Source: Planctomycetes bacterium ADurb.Bin069 (GTDB lineage: Bacteria; Planctomycetota; UBA8108; UBA8890; UBA8898). Taken from it: a stretch of 64,000 bases of DNA. The notes below the pieces were generated by a model. It was given only the letters and a program-made list of their open reading frames with translations. It searched no databases and was not told where the DNA came from. Position numbers and translations under genes: made by a program. Positions 28,209 to 37,000 of the stretch are shown piece after piece (positions within the stretch are counted from its first letter, which is position 1; every line of letters begins with the position of its first letter). The stretch spans positions 18,128-82,127 of the forward strand of contig MWEK01000005.1 in the NCBI GenBank assembly GCA_002070955.1. Reading direction: 5' to 3'.

Positions 28209-29252
28209 ATGCGGACGCGGGCTCTCGTGAACATCGTCGCGGCGGCGCTGCCGTTGGCGGCGTTCGCGGCTTCGGAGGGATCCCGCGCCAACGCGCGCCG
28301 CGTGGCCGCGGAGCTGGGCAAAACGGTCGTCAACATCCAGATCGTGAGCGAGGACCGCGGCGTGCGCACGTCCCACGCGCGGTTTTCCGGTTTCGTGCTG
28401 GACAAGGATCTGATCCTCACCTGCGCGCCCGATCTGGCCGACCTGCTCGCGCGGGCGAAGGGCGTCATGGAGGTCACCTACGACGATCTGTGGTCCGGCA
28501 AAGGAACTCTCCTCGGGGTCGACGCGCCCTCGGGCTTGTGCCTGATCCGCTGCGAGGGCAACCCCCGCGCGCCGGCGAGCATTCCGTGGGCCGCCGGCGC
28601 CGTGCCGCAGAACGGCACCCGCGTTCTCACCGTGGCGAATCCCTTCGGGATTGAGCGCTCCGTGCGCTACGGCACCGTGCGCGCGCCGCTTTTCGGCGGC
28701 GAGGACTCGCCGTCCCACGGTTACGAGCTGCTCCTACCCGCCGTGCCCGGCGAGGAAGGCGGGATCGTCTGCGGGCTCGGCGGCGAGTTGCTCGGGATCA
28801 TTAGGCCTGTGCGCAGCCCGGCGGCCCCCGCGGGCGGCTTTGCCATGGCGAGCGGCGCCTGGCCGCAGGTGACGGTGCTGCCGGTGTCCGCGGCCGGCGC
28901 CGTCGCCAAACATCTCCGGGAGGGGCGGCGCGTCTTGCGCGGCTGCATCAGGGCAAGATTCACGATTTCGCAGGCGGGCGCCTCGCCGCAGGTCGCGGTC
29001 GCCGCGGTGGCGCCCGGCGGGCCCGCGGACACGGCCGGTCTGAAACCCGGCGACGTGATCCTGGAAGCGAACGGCAGGAAACTCGCCGCCCTCAAGGATC
29101 TCGTCGAGATGGCGCTCTGGATCGAGTACGAAGGCGTGGGCAAGGATCTGCGCCTGACGGTGATGCGCGCCAAAGCCTTCACCGTTCCCGTCGTCATTGC
29201 GGTCGGCTTGAAAGCCGATGACGCGAAGCAAGACGGCGGCCGCAGGGACTAG
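28209..29252 (+). CDS. HtrA/DegP-like pseudoprotease with PDZ domain
   Basis: 347 residues. A signal peptide is followed by a trypsin-fold domain in the HtrA pattern (VVNIQIVSED, SGFVLDKDLILTCAPDL, VLTVANPFGIERSVRYGTV) and a C-terminal PDZ domain (APGGPADTAGLKPGDVILEANG). The catalytic triad is gone. The His of ILTxxHV is Pro74, the Asp position is Gly109 (DAPSGLCLI), and the GNSGG serine motif is GEEGG (Glu183). The fold is kept, so the protein probably binds peptides rather than cutting them. It starts two bases after the anti-sigma stop and may act as its sensor or protector. Confidence 0.85.
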   Translation: MRTRALVNIVAAALPLAAFAASEGSRANARRVAAELGKTVVNIQIVSEDRGVRTSHARFSGFVLDKDLILTCAPDLADLLARAKGVMEVTYDDLWSGKGTLLGVDAPSGLCLIRCEGNPRAPASIPWAAGAVPQNGTRVLTVANPFGIERSVRYGTVRAPLFGGEDSPSHGYELLLPAVPGEEGGIVCGLGGELLGIIRPVRSPAAPAGGFAMASGAWPQVTVLPVSAAGAVAKHLREGRRVLRGCIRARFTISQAGASPQVAVAAVAPGGPADTAGLKPGDVILEANGRKLAALKDLVEMALWIEYEGVGKDLRLTVMRAKAFTVPVVIAVGLKADDAKQDGGRRD

Positions 29253-29422
29253 ATCGAAGGCGGCGCGAGGAACGCAAAGGCGCTGAGGCTGCCGCCCTTG
29301 CCGGCGCGTTTTTTTTCGCGGCGGAGTTTGTTTCTGCTGCCGGCCGGCCCTGGCGTCCTGACAAGCGGGGGAGAGGCTTTGTGGCAAAAAAGCCTTCTGC
29401 GACAGCTCGGGAGGTAGCACCC

Positions 29423-29746
29423 ATGGCGAAGCGAGCCGGGAAAGCAACGGCGGGAGCGCGACGGTCCAAGGGATCGAAGCCCGGGAAACCCAAGAAGCCC
29501 GCGAAGCCCAAGAAGCTGGCGAAGCCCAAGAAGCTGGCGAAGCCCAAGAAATCCAGGCAGCCCAAAAAGCCCAGGCCGCCCAAGAAACACCGCGGCCCCT
29601 TGATCATCGATCGCGCCGCGCCGGCGGCGCTGCTGGAGGCTAAGCGCAAGACGCGGGAGAGTCTCGATGCCCGCGAGCGCGATCTCACCTTTGTGACCTT
29701 GCTCGGGCGGGAGAGCAATTGGGTGCGTCGCGCGTTACCCGCGTGA
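29423..29746 (+). CDS. Lysine/proline-rich basic protein (histone H1-like tail)
   Basis: 107 residues from the ATG at 29423, which has GGGAGGT upstream; a GTG at 29381 is an alternative. The first half is almost pure Lys, Pro, Ala and Gly with repeating KPKKLAKPKK units, as in bacterial H1-like nucleoproteins. The last ~45 residues (RGPLIIDRAAPAALLEAKRK and onwards) are more ordinary and may fold. Nucleic-acid binding is likely from composition; the role is unknown. It ends in a hairpin shared with a convergent gene. Confidence 0.68.
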   Translation: MAKRAGKATAGARRSKGSKPGKPKKPAKPKKLAKPKKLAKPKKSRQPKKPRPPKKHRGPLIIDRAAPAALLEAKRKTRESLDARERDLTFVTLLGRESNWVRRALPA

Positions 29747-29771
29747 CGGCGCGCGCCTCGGGCGCGCCGTC
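29745..29771. terminator. Bidirectional hairpin between convergent genes
   Basis: A perfect inverted repeat, GACGGCGCG at 29745-29753 and CGCGCCGTC at 29763-29771, with a 9-base loop. It overlaps the stop of the basic protein gene and precedes the stop of the lipoprotein gene at 29781. There is no T tract. Confidence 0.5.
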
Positions 29772-29780
29772 CTAGGCGCG

Positions 29781-30527
29781 TTAGAACCCGTACCAGCTTA
29801 TGCCGGCCGACACGCGCACGCCGCCCAGGCCATCGACGTCGAAGTAATCGCGCCCGCCTTCCAGGAAGTAGTAGCGATAGCCGATTTCGGCCCATACGCC
29901 GAAGTCCTTGTAGCGGTACTCCACGCCGCCGCTTCCTTCGCAGAAGGGCACCGCCTGCCAGTCGACGGCGCGGGTTCGCGGGCTTCCGGACTTGCCCGAG
30001 TGGATCTTTGGAACACCGACCGTGTACGCCCAGCCGCCGAGGCCGCGCACGTAGACGGCGGGACCGTTGGGAACGTTGGGCAGCCAGACGGGATCCTCGA
30101 TCTCGGCCCAGGCATCCCAGTCCAGCCAGAAGGGCAGCCGCGCGGTCAGGCCTCCGTACGCGGGTAGAAGCTCGAGACTCCCGACGTCGCGGCCTGCGAC
30201 CTTGTCGCCCTCGAGGTGGTCCCAACCGACACCCACGAACCCTCCCCAGAAGGGATTGTAATCCACGGGAACCTCGACGAAGCCGCCCACGTTGTAGGGC
30301 CACATGTCAGTGGCGTCCTTTCGGGCCATGAACTCGTACGGCGGTTGGGTCTTGTCGAGGCTCTTGCTGTGGGAGTTGTGCTGATAAGCGAAACCGGCGC
30401 GCAATCCCACCGGGCCGGAAGCAGGGAACGCATCCGGAATCACGTCCTGCGGCGGCGGCACGGAATAGCAACCAATCATGCACACCACCACCGCGGCAAG
30501 GGCGACGAAGCGAAGCGCGCCTGACAT
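29781..30527 (-). CDS. Lipoprotein with beta-rich, outer-membrane-like sequence
   Basis: 248 residues from the ATG at 30527, which has CCAGGAGG upstream. A lipoprotein signal (VALAAVVVCMIGC, acylated Cys20) is followed by a region rich in aromatic residues and Gly, with alternating hydrophobic strands (GGFVGVGWDHLE, VEYRYKDFGVWAEIGYRYYF) ending in GVRVSAGISWYGF. The C-terminal Phe and strand pattern resemble small outer-membrane beta-barrels of 8-10 strands, although a lipid anchor on a barrel is unusual. I recognise no family. A TACAAT -10 box lies at 30628-30633 on the same strand. Confidence 0.75.
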   Translation of the reverse strand: MSGALRFVALAAVVVCMIGCYSVPPPQDVIPDAFPASGPVGLRAGFAYQHNSHSKSLDKTQPPYEFMARKDATDMWPYNVGGFVEVPVDYNPFWGGFVGVGWDHLEGDKVAGRDVGSLELLPAYGGLTARLPFWLDWDAWAEIEDPVWLPNVPNGPAVYVRGLGGWAYTVGVPKIHSGKSGSPRTRAVDWQAVPFCEGSGGVEYRYKDFGVWAEIGYRYYFLEGGRDYFDVDGLGGVRVSAGISWYGF

Positions 30528-31058
30528 TGCAACCTCCTGGAATTCTCCTAGTACTTGCGCCGAAATTCTCCTCTTGCGTGCCTGCATGCGGTGCCTGCCG
30601 GTGCGCGCATGCGAAAACACACGCTCTATTGTAACGCCTCGCATTCGGGATTTGTACCCCCCGGCGGCGAGATTGCGGGGCTGCGGCGCGGCGGCCCGCG
30701 CCGTAGCCCCACAATCCTGGGCGGAACTTCGACTTAAGGCCGCGAGGCCTGTCCTCGCCGTGCCGCGGAATCGACGTTCCGCAGTCGTCGTCCTCTCCGG
30801 CAACGATCGCGACTGGTCTTTCCGGGCCGCTCCCGCGAGAACGGGAAGGTGTCGCACCTCGTCGAGGGCTGCGCGTCGGCGCACAAGGCCGGCGTCCCTA
30901 CGGCGCACAGGGTGCGAGTAGTGTACCGTTGTTCTGCAAAAAGCCCTTGGGAAGTCTGACCTCGTCCTGGACAAGAACAGCGGCGGCCGGTAGGATTCAG
31001 CGTGCGCGTTGCGCGGTCGAGTTCGTCATCCGTCACGTTCTTTTGAGAGGTGTGGCGC
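30528..31058. other. 531-bp intergenic region between divergent genes
   Basis: It holds the leader of the lipoprotein gene, with a plausible -10 (TACAAT on the minus strand, 30628-30633), and the leader of the membrane protein at 31059. No coding frame or RNA gene is supported. Confidence 0.5.
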
Positions 31059-31571
31059 ATGATCGTAGTCTGGGGTTCGAAGCTCTACGGAAAGACCGAC
31101 GAGGTGCCCGGTATCTTTCATGTGGCCACGAAATTCTGGCATCTGTGGTACTTGCCCTTGATTCCCATGGGGACGTGCCTCGTGCTTGATGAGACGAGCG
31201 ATGAGTCGCGAGGCGTGCGGATTCCGTTCAGTTATAAGTCGGTCCTGCTTGCGTGGGGACGAGCCGCCGCAATCGTGTTGGCGGTCTTCCTGGGCTTCTT
31301 AGCGTGTAGGTCGGCTTTCCGCGGCCATTTCGACGTAACCGCGCTGGTCCTGATTGTCTGCGCCGCGGCCGCTTTCGGACTTTTCCTGGAGCTGAAGTAC
31401 ATGCGGCCGTTCCGATACGCCTCCTACGATCGCGCCATGGAACTGGCCGCGCTGGCACAATTCGACGAAAGAGGCAAGACCCTGCTGCTGCTCTATTTCG
31501 GCATGATCAACGAGGACCAGGCGCGGGAGATCCTCAGCCAGACCGGTGGGGAGGATCCGCGCGACCGATAG
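31059..31571 (+). CDS. Conserved two-helix membrane protein
   Basis: 170 residues from the ATG at 31059, with GAGAGG upstream. The N-terminal block WGSKLYGKTDEVPGIFHVAT, then FWHLWYLPLIPMGTCLV, is distinctive. I recall similar sequences as uncharacterised membrane proteins of Planctomycetota. Two transmembrane helices follow (about 66-83 and 92-110), then a cytoplasmic helical tail. No catalytic residues were recognised. It has no close neighbours on its strand, so context gives no hint of function. Confidence 0.75.
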   Translation: MIVVWGSKLYGKTDEVPGIFHVATKFWHLWYLPLIPMGTCLVLDETSDESRGVRIPFSYKSVLLAWGRAAAIVLAVFLGFLACRSAFRGHFDVTALVLIVCAAAAFGLFLELKYMRPFRYASYDRAMELAALAQFDERGKTLLLLYFGMINEDQAREILSQTGGEDPRDR

Positions 31572-32073
31572 GACTCCATGTTCGCGCTCGCTCATCGCGA
31601 TCCAATGTCTTGCCTACCTGCATTCGCGCGCCCTGGGAAGAGCCCCGTGGGATTTTCGGACGCCCGACGCGGTCACTCAGGCGCGAGTTAATCCTGCAGC
31701 CTCCACAAATGCATCCGGTTCTTCACCCATCGAAAGGACGCGGGGCGCGCTCTGGGCCTCATATCGCCGCCGAAGTCCTAAGCGCGCCGCCCTCGGCCCC
31801 GCTTTCACCCTCCCTGGGCACGCCTATCGCTTCCGCGTGCACAACCCGTTGCTTCCCCGCGGATACCCCCCGCGTCCCCGTCGGCTCCTGATCCCTTGTC
31901 CTGTCCTTGGCTCCGAGCCACCAAGGTCTTCCCTGCCCTGGCGTCGTCCCGAAGCCTTTTCGACCCGTTTTCGCCTCCTTGTGGTCCGGCGATGTGGTCT
32001 CTTGTCCCTACTTTCGTGTCCGACGACAAAATCTATCCGCGCCGCAAGCCGTTGCGGACGCGGGGGTTAAAGC
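31572..32073. other. 502-bp pyrimidine-skewed non-coding stretch
   Basis: The region is strongly C/T-rich on the plus strand (G/A-rich on the minus strand) from about 31800 to 32040, immediately 3' of the minus-strand tRNA. No frame codes for recognisable protein. Conserved RNase P, tmRNA or SRP RNA motifs were looked for and not found. It may hold an unrecognised RNA, or nothing. Confidence 0.4.
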
Positions 32074-32149
32074 TGGTAGCGGCGACAGGACTCGAACCTG
32101 TGACCAAAGGATTATGGATCCTTTGCTCTACCGACTGAGCTACGCCGCC
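32074..32149 (-). tRNA. tRNA with CAU anticodon (Met elongator or Ile2), CCA encoded
   Basis: 76 bases that fold into a full cloverleaf. The acceptor is GGCGGCG with CGCCGCU (a G1-U72 pair), followed by A73 and encoded CCA. The D arm is GCUC...GAGC, and the T arm is ACAGG-UUCGAGU-CCUGU. The anticodon stem AAGGA/UCCUU encloses the loop UCCAUAA, which gives anticodon CAU. Position 33 is C instead of the near-universal U33, and U32 could pair with A38. The 5' half (GUAGCUCAGUCGGUAGAGC) resembles elongator tRNA-Met, but lysidine-modified tRNA-Ile cannot be excluded. Confidence 0.9.
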
Positions 32150-32246
32150 TTTGTGCCGGGTGCAACGTCGGCATCTTTTTATACGGTTTGGGCGGGGTTT
32201 TTGCAATGGGTAGATCGCGGCCTCATGACAGAGAGGAGATCGAAGC

Positions 32247-32954
32247 ATGCGTGACATGCTTCTTCTCGGGATGCGCCGGGGCCTGGAGGAGATCCTCGAC
32301 CTCTTTTCCGACCGCCGGTGCCTGGTGTGCGATGCGATCACCGGGTTCGGCCCGATCGCACTGTGTCGCGGATGCGCCCGGGCGCTGCTGGCCGAACGGC
32401 TCGCCGCGGCGCTCGCCCCGCCGGCCGCGGCCGCGCTGGACGCAGACCTGTCCGGCCTCGCGGGCGTGTGGGCCGCCGCCAACTACGCAAGCCCCGTGAG
32501 GGAACTGCTCCTCGGATTCAAGCATCACGGCCGGTTTGCGGCGTTGCCCATCCTCGCGGCGCTTTTCTGCCAGCGCTTCCGCAGCCTGCGGCCGCAGTAC
32601 GCGCCCGATATTATCGTTCCCGTTCCGCGGGCGTTTCTGCGTTATCTGCGCCGGGGCACGGATCTCCCGGCCTGCCTGGCGCGGGCGGCGGGCGACCGCT
32701 TCCGAATTCCAGTCGTCCGGGCGCTCAGACGACCTCCGGCGGCCGCGCCGCAGACCCGCAAGACGAGAGCCCGGCGCCTCAAGCTCGCGCCCGGCGCTTT
32801 TCGCGCGCGGCGGCGGCGGAGCATCGCGGGCAAGACGATCCTGCTTGTCGACGACGTGCTCACGACGGGCGCGACGGCTGTCGCCGCGGCGCGGCTGCTC
32901 CTGGGCGCCGGCGCGGCGCGGGTCGGGGTTCTCGTCTTGGCGCGCGGCAGCTAG
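32247..32954 (+). CDS. ComF-family phosphoribosyltransferase-like protein
   Basis: 235 residues. The N-terminus carries two Cys pairs (RRCLVCD and LCRGCAR) of the ComF zinc finger. The type I phosphoribosyltransferase fold follows, with the region VRELLLGFKHHGRFA and the PRPP-binding loop ILLVDDVLTTGATA near the C-terminus. The family includes ComFC and GntX, linked to DNA uptake or gluconate use, with unknown exact chemistry. GAGAGGAG precedes the ATG. The TAG stop overlaps the stop of the convergent DUF4416 gene. Confidence 0.92.
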   Translation: MRDMLLLGMRRGLEEILDLFSDRRCLVCDAITGFGPIALCRGCARALLAERLAAALAPPAAAALDADLSGLAGVWAAANYASPVRELLLGFKHHGRFAALPILAALFCQRFRSLRPQYAPDIIVPVPRAFLRYLRRGTDLPACLARAAGDRFRIPVVRALRRPPAAAPQTRKTRARRLKLAPGAFRARRRRSIAGKTILLVDDVLTTGATAVAAARLLLGAGAARVGVLVLARGS

Positions 32955-33616
32955 AACCGCGAGGGCGGCGGCCCGTAGCGCTTCCTGACCGCCCGCGATT
33001 CCGCCAGGAATTCCCCGCGCACCTGCTCGAAGAACGCGCGGGTCTCGGGCGCGCGGAAATCCGGGTAAGTCCAGAGGAGCGGCTGGAAGGCGCCCTCGAA
33101 GAAAAGCAGCGTGATCTCCTCGAAGATGCCGCCGCCGCGGGGCAGGCGGTGGCCGCGGTCCTTGGTGCTCGCCAGGACGAGCCGCCCCTCGCTCAGCAGC
33201 CCGGGGTCGAGGTTTATGGGGCGCGCAACCGGCCACGACGCCTCGCGGGCGATTTCCTCCTCGATCAGTCCGGCTGCGCGCTTGGCCGCGGGGAGGCAGT
33301 CCTGCGGGAAGAGCCCGCCGAACACGTAGAAAATGCGCCGGAGACCGCGCCCCATGGCGGGAGCGTAGAGCCGCGTGTCGGGAAACTCAAGAAGCGGGCT
33401 CCGGCGCAGGACCGGCCCCCAGAGGGCCTCCAGGCGCGGCGCAAGGCCGGTGAGCAGCTCGGGGAACCGCGAGATGCAGCCGCAAAAGAGACGCGCGGGA
33501 GGAAAAGGGGAGACGAAGCCCTCGGCCGGCGCGCCCGCAAGCCGCGCGAGCGCCCCGACGCCGGGCTCCGCGGGCGAATTCTCCGGTCTGCCTGTGGGGC
33601 GCGGTTTCTCGTCCAT
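32951..33616 (-). CDS. DUF4416 family protein
   Basis: 221 residues. The pattern LFCGCISRFPELL, LYAPAMGRGLRRIFYVF, PINLDPGLLSEGRLVLASTK, GIFEEITLLFFEG and WTYPDFRAPETRAFF matches the DUF4416 family of unknown function. This family is found mainly in Planctomycetota, Nitrospirota and deltaproteobacterial lineages. There is no signal peptide or membrane helix, so it is cytoplasmic. It is convergent with comF (the stop codons share bases). Confidence 0.85.
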   Translation of the reverse strand: MDEKPRPTGRPENSPAEPGVGALARLAGAPAEGFVSPFPPARLFCGCISRFPELLTGLAPRLEALWGPVLRRSPLLEFPDTRLYAPAMGRGLRRIFYVFGGLFPQDCLPAAKRAAGLIEEEIAREASWPVARPINLDPGLLSEGRLVLASTKDRGHRLPRGGGIFEEITLLFFEGAFQPLLWTYPDFRAPETRAFFEQVRGEFLAESRAVRKRYGPPPSRF

Positions 33617-33800
33617 TATTCAGAAGACTATGGCGCCTCGCCGAGCCGAATTCAAGGTCCGCGTGTAAGCGACTTGAATCTAAGCCGTCTGCTGCTACAC
33701 TTGAGGACTTCCCTGCCCGCGGGCCGACGAAGGCGTGTGGATCGCCCGCCCCGGAGCGGGGGGTGTGCAGACTCAGGCGCCCGAGGCCATGGAGGCACCA

Positions 33801-34052
33801 ATGTCCCGCAAGTGTGAAATCTGCGGCCGCGCGACCGCATACGGCAGCAAAATCGCCCGGCGCGGCCTGGCCAAGGCCAAGGGCGGCGTCGGCAAGAAGA
33901 TCACGGGCAAGGAATCGCGGACGTTCAAGCCCAACATCCAGCGCGTGCGCGCCGTGGTCAAGGGCGACGTCCGGCGGATCAAGGTTTGCACGCGCTGCAT
34001 GAAGAAGGGCCTGGTCAGGAAGCCCGTCAAGCGCGCGGCGCTCGAGCGCTAG
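33801..34052 (+). CDS. rpmB: 50S ribosomal protein L28 (zinc-type)
   Basis: 83 residues. SRKCEICGRATAYGSKIARR at the N-terminus and VKGDVRRIKVCTRCMKKGLV identify L28. Both Cys pairs (CEIC, CTRC) are present, so this is the zinc-binding (C+) form. The ATG at 33801 is preceded by GGAGG. It stands alone, without rpmG. Confidence 0.96.
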   Translation: MSRKCEICGRATAYGSKIARRGLAKAKGGVGKKITGKESRTFKPNIQRVRAVVKGDVRRIKVCTRCMKKGLVRKPVKRAALER

Positions 34053-34067
34053 CGGCGCGATCCGCCC

Positions 34068-37000
34068 TCATTCTCCGGGGACGATACAGGCCAGGATGCG
34101 ATCTTCGATGACGATGTAGACTCGATCGCCGATGGTCTGGACCGCCGTGATGGTGCCCGGCGCCGCGTAGTGCCACCGCGAGTCCAGCGTCGATCGGTCC
34201 AGGCACGTAAGCTGTCTGCCATCCACGACGACGAAGAGCTCGTGGGGCGTTTGCTTCCAAACGGCGGCCGCGCCGGCGAAGGTGGTCGCGGCGCGGGCCT
34301 TCCCGTCGCGCGCCGTGAACGCGAGCAGTTGCTTGTTCTTGAGGCAGATCCACAGCTCGCCCTCCGCGAGCAACGTTCCGGCGATGTCCTCGGGGAAGGT
34401 TTTCTCCCACAGGCGGCCGCCCCCGGCGGCGTCGGCCAATGTGACACGGCGCGCGCCCGCGAGCAGCACCGTGTCGCCGTCGGCCGCGAGGGCGGCGGAC
34501 GCGTCCGCGCGCATTTCCCACGCCGGCGCGCCGGTCGCCGCGGCGTAGGCCCGGACGACGCCGTCCTCGCCCATGAACATGACCGTGCCCTTCGCGCTCG
34601 CGGCGCGCGGGGCCGCGCCGAAGGCGAATTCGCGTTCCCAGGCGGTCGTCTTCCGCTCCAGGGAGAAGCAGATGAGCTTGCCTCGCGAAGTGGTGAAACA
34701 CAGGCGCCCGGCGCCCGCCGGCGCCACCGGAGAAGTGATCAGCATGCCGAGCGTCCAGGTCGACAGCTTGCCGTCGGCCCCGATGGCGCCGAGACGCCCG
34801 TCGTTGGTCGCGAAAGCGATCATGCCGCCGCAAAGGAGCGGCCCCGTGATGATGTCGGTTGCGCCCGCGGCATGCCACGACCCGAGTTCGGCGCCGTTCG
34901 CGGCGGAGAAGGACCGCACCGTGCCCTCCCTGCCCGGCGCGAGGAGGAGATCGCCCGCGACGCAGACCGTGCCGTCGACGGGCGCGGCGAGCGTGCGGGA
35001 CCATGCGTGCTCCCGGCTCAAGGAGCAGGCAACGACGTGCTGTTCGGAGGGATGGTTTTCGATGACGACGGGTTTGTGGCCCTTCAAGCGCAGGTCGATC
35101 TTCAGCTTGCTCGCGACTGGCACGCGCAGGGCGAGCGGCGTCGTTCCGCGCAGCGCGCCGTCGATGCGGACCTCGGCGCCGGGGGGGGCGGTTTCGATGC
35201 TGAGCGGGTAAAAGAATTTGGGCCACGCGCCCTTGGCGACCACCGCGGTCCCGGCGTAGGCCGAGAGAAGCTTTCGCATGGCGGCGTAACTCTCGTCGAA
35301 GGAGCCCTGGTCGGCCTTGTCGTGGGCTAGGGCGAGGAGCTCGGCGGCCTCGCGCTCGCGCGTGCCGAGGTTGGCAAGCTTCTCCGCGGCTTTGGCCGCC
35401 AGCGGCGAGCGCGGGTTCCCGCGTATGTCGGAGTACAGGGCGCGCGCCTTGTCCAGATCGCCGAGCGCCTCGGCGAACTCGGCTTCGTCCCAGCGCTTGC
35501 GCAGTTGGGTTCGGCGCACGTGCGCGACGGCGCTGCGTTCCTCCGTGGCGGCGTGCAAGCGCGCGCGAGCGAGGATCTGCGACAAGCTCACCGGGTGTAG
35601 GGATATGAAACGCTCGTAGTCGGCCTCCGTGCCGTCCTCGTTCTCGACCGCCTCGACGACCCGGTAGAATTCGAGGAAGCTCCAGCTTTGGTACCCCATG
35701 AAGATGAGGATGACCGCGAGCACCGCCGTGCGCACCCCCAGGGGCTTGCGCGGGCTTTTCTCCGGCTTGCAGGCGAGCTTTTTGAGCGCCTGCTGAGCTT
35801 CCGGCCGGTTCGGCTCGAGGCGTAGGATCTTGCGGTACAGATCGATGGCCTTCTCCTGCTCGCCCTGGCTCAGATGGTGGGCGGCGATTTCGTCCATGCG
35901 CGCGAGCGCCGCCTCTTTCTTGCCGCGGTCAAGCAGCATGTTGACGAAGGTCTTGTTGAGCTGCAGATCGTCTCCGCAGGCCGACTGCAAGCGGTCGAAC
36001 AGGGCGTCGGCGGGCATCCAGTCCGCCGTCCGGCGCGCGTATTCGAGCGCTTCATCCACGAGGCTCCGGAGCGCATCCAGCTTGTGGTGCTTCTGGAGAA
36101 GGTCCGCGAGAGTGACGTACACCTGGGAGGCGCCCGGTTGCGCCTCCAGGGCGCGGCGGAAGAGTTGGATCGCCGCGTCGGTGTCGCCCGCGGCCTCCAG
36201 CCGCGCGCCTTCCTCGATGTGGAGGCGGGCGATCTTTTCCCTGAGCACGCTGTACGTCGGATCGATGGCCAGGGCGCGCGTGTAGGCCTGCACGGCCTTG
36301 TCCGGCCTGGCTGCGCCGGCGAACGTGTCGCCGATATACTCCAGTTGCGCCTGCGCGTCCACGGTCCTGCCGACCGCCTGGTAGGCGGCGGCGAGGCGCT
36401 CGCGCGCGACGATCATGTCGGCGGCGTACTTGACGGCATGTTCGAAGCGCGGGATGGCGGCGGCCGCGTCCTCGGCGCCGAGGGCGGCCGGATCGATGCC
36501 CTGAAGCTCGGGCAGGGCGGTCTTCTTGATGAGCCCATGTTCGAGGAACGCGGCGAGCTGCAGGCGCACCGTGGCCTCGTAGAACGGGGCGATTTGCAGG
36601 ATTTCGCGCACGGTGTGCGAGCCGTCCACGAGATCGCAGATGGCGGTGAACTTGAAGTTGTGCTCTCCCTTCCGAGCGGCGAGGCCCTTCTCGGTCATGA
36701 GGCACACCTCGGCGTCCGAGGGCAGAATGGCGGCGGCGGCGCGGAGCTGCTCCTCGCGCATGCGGAGCGCCTCGGCGAACTCCTCGTGGCGCAGGCAGAC
36801 CTTGGCGGCGAAACCCTCGTGCTCCAGGAGATCGGCGGGCACGTGCCCATCTTGGAACACGAACGAACCGCGGCAGGTGAGGATCGCGTCGAGCATCTCC
36901 TCCCGGATCTGCACATAGAAGAGCCGCTCGTAGACCGCGTCGTCGATCAGTCCGCGGCGTCTGAGGATGTCGGGAACGGTCTCGTTGGTCGTCTGGGCCT

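Noticed and set aside
29480..29570. Short direct repeats that could suggest a CRISPR array
   Set aside because: The repeats are 12-21 bases, contiguous and in frame, and encode KPKKLAKPKK; there are no unique spacers.
31572..32073. RNase P RNA, tmRNA or SRP RNA
   Set aside because: The conserved core sequences of each were looked for on both strands and not found; a GGTGAAA match is too short to count.
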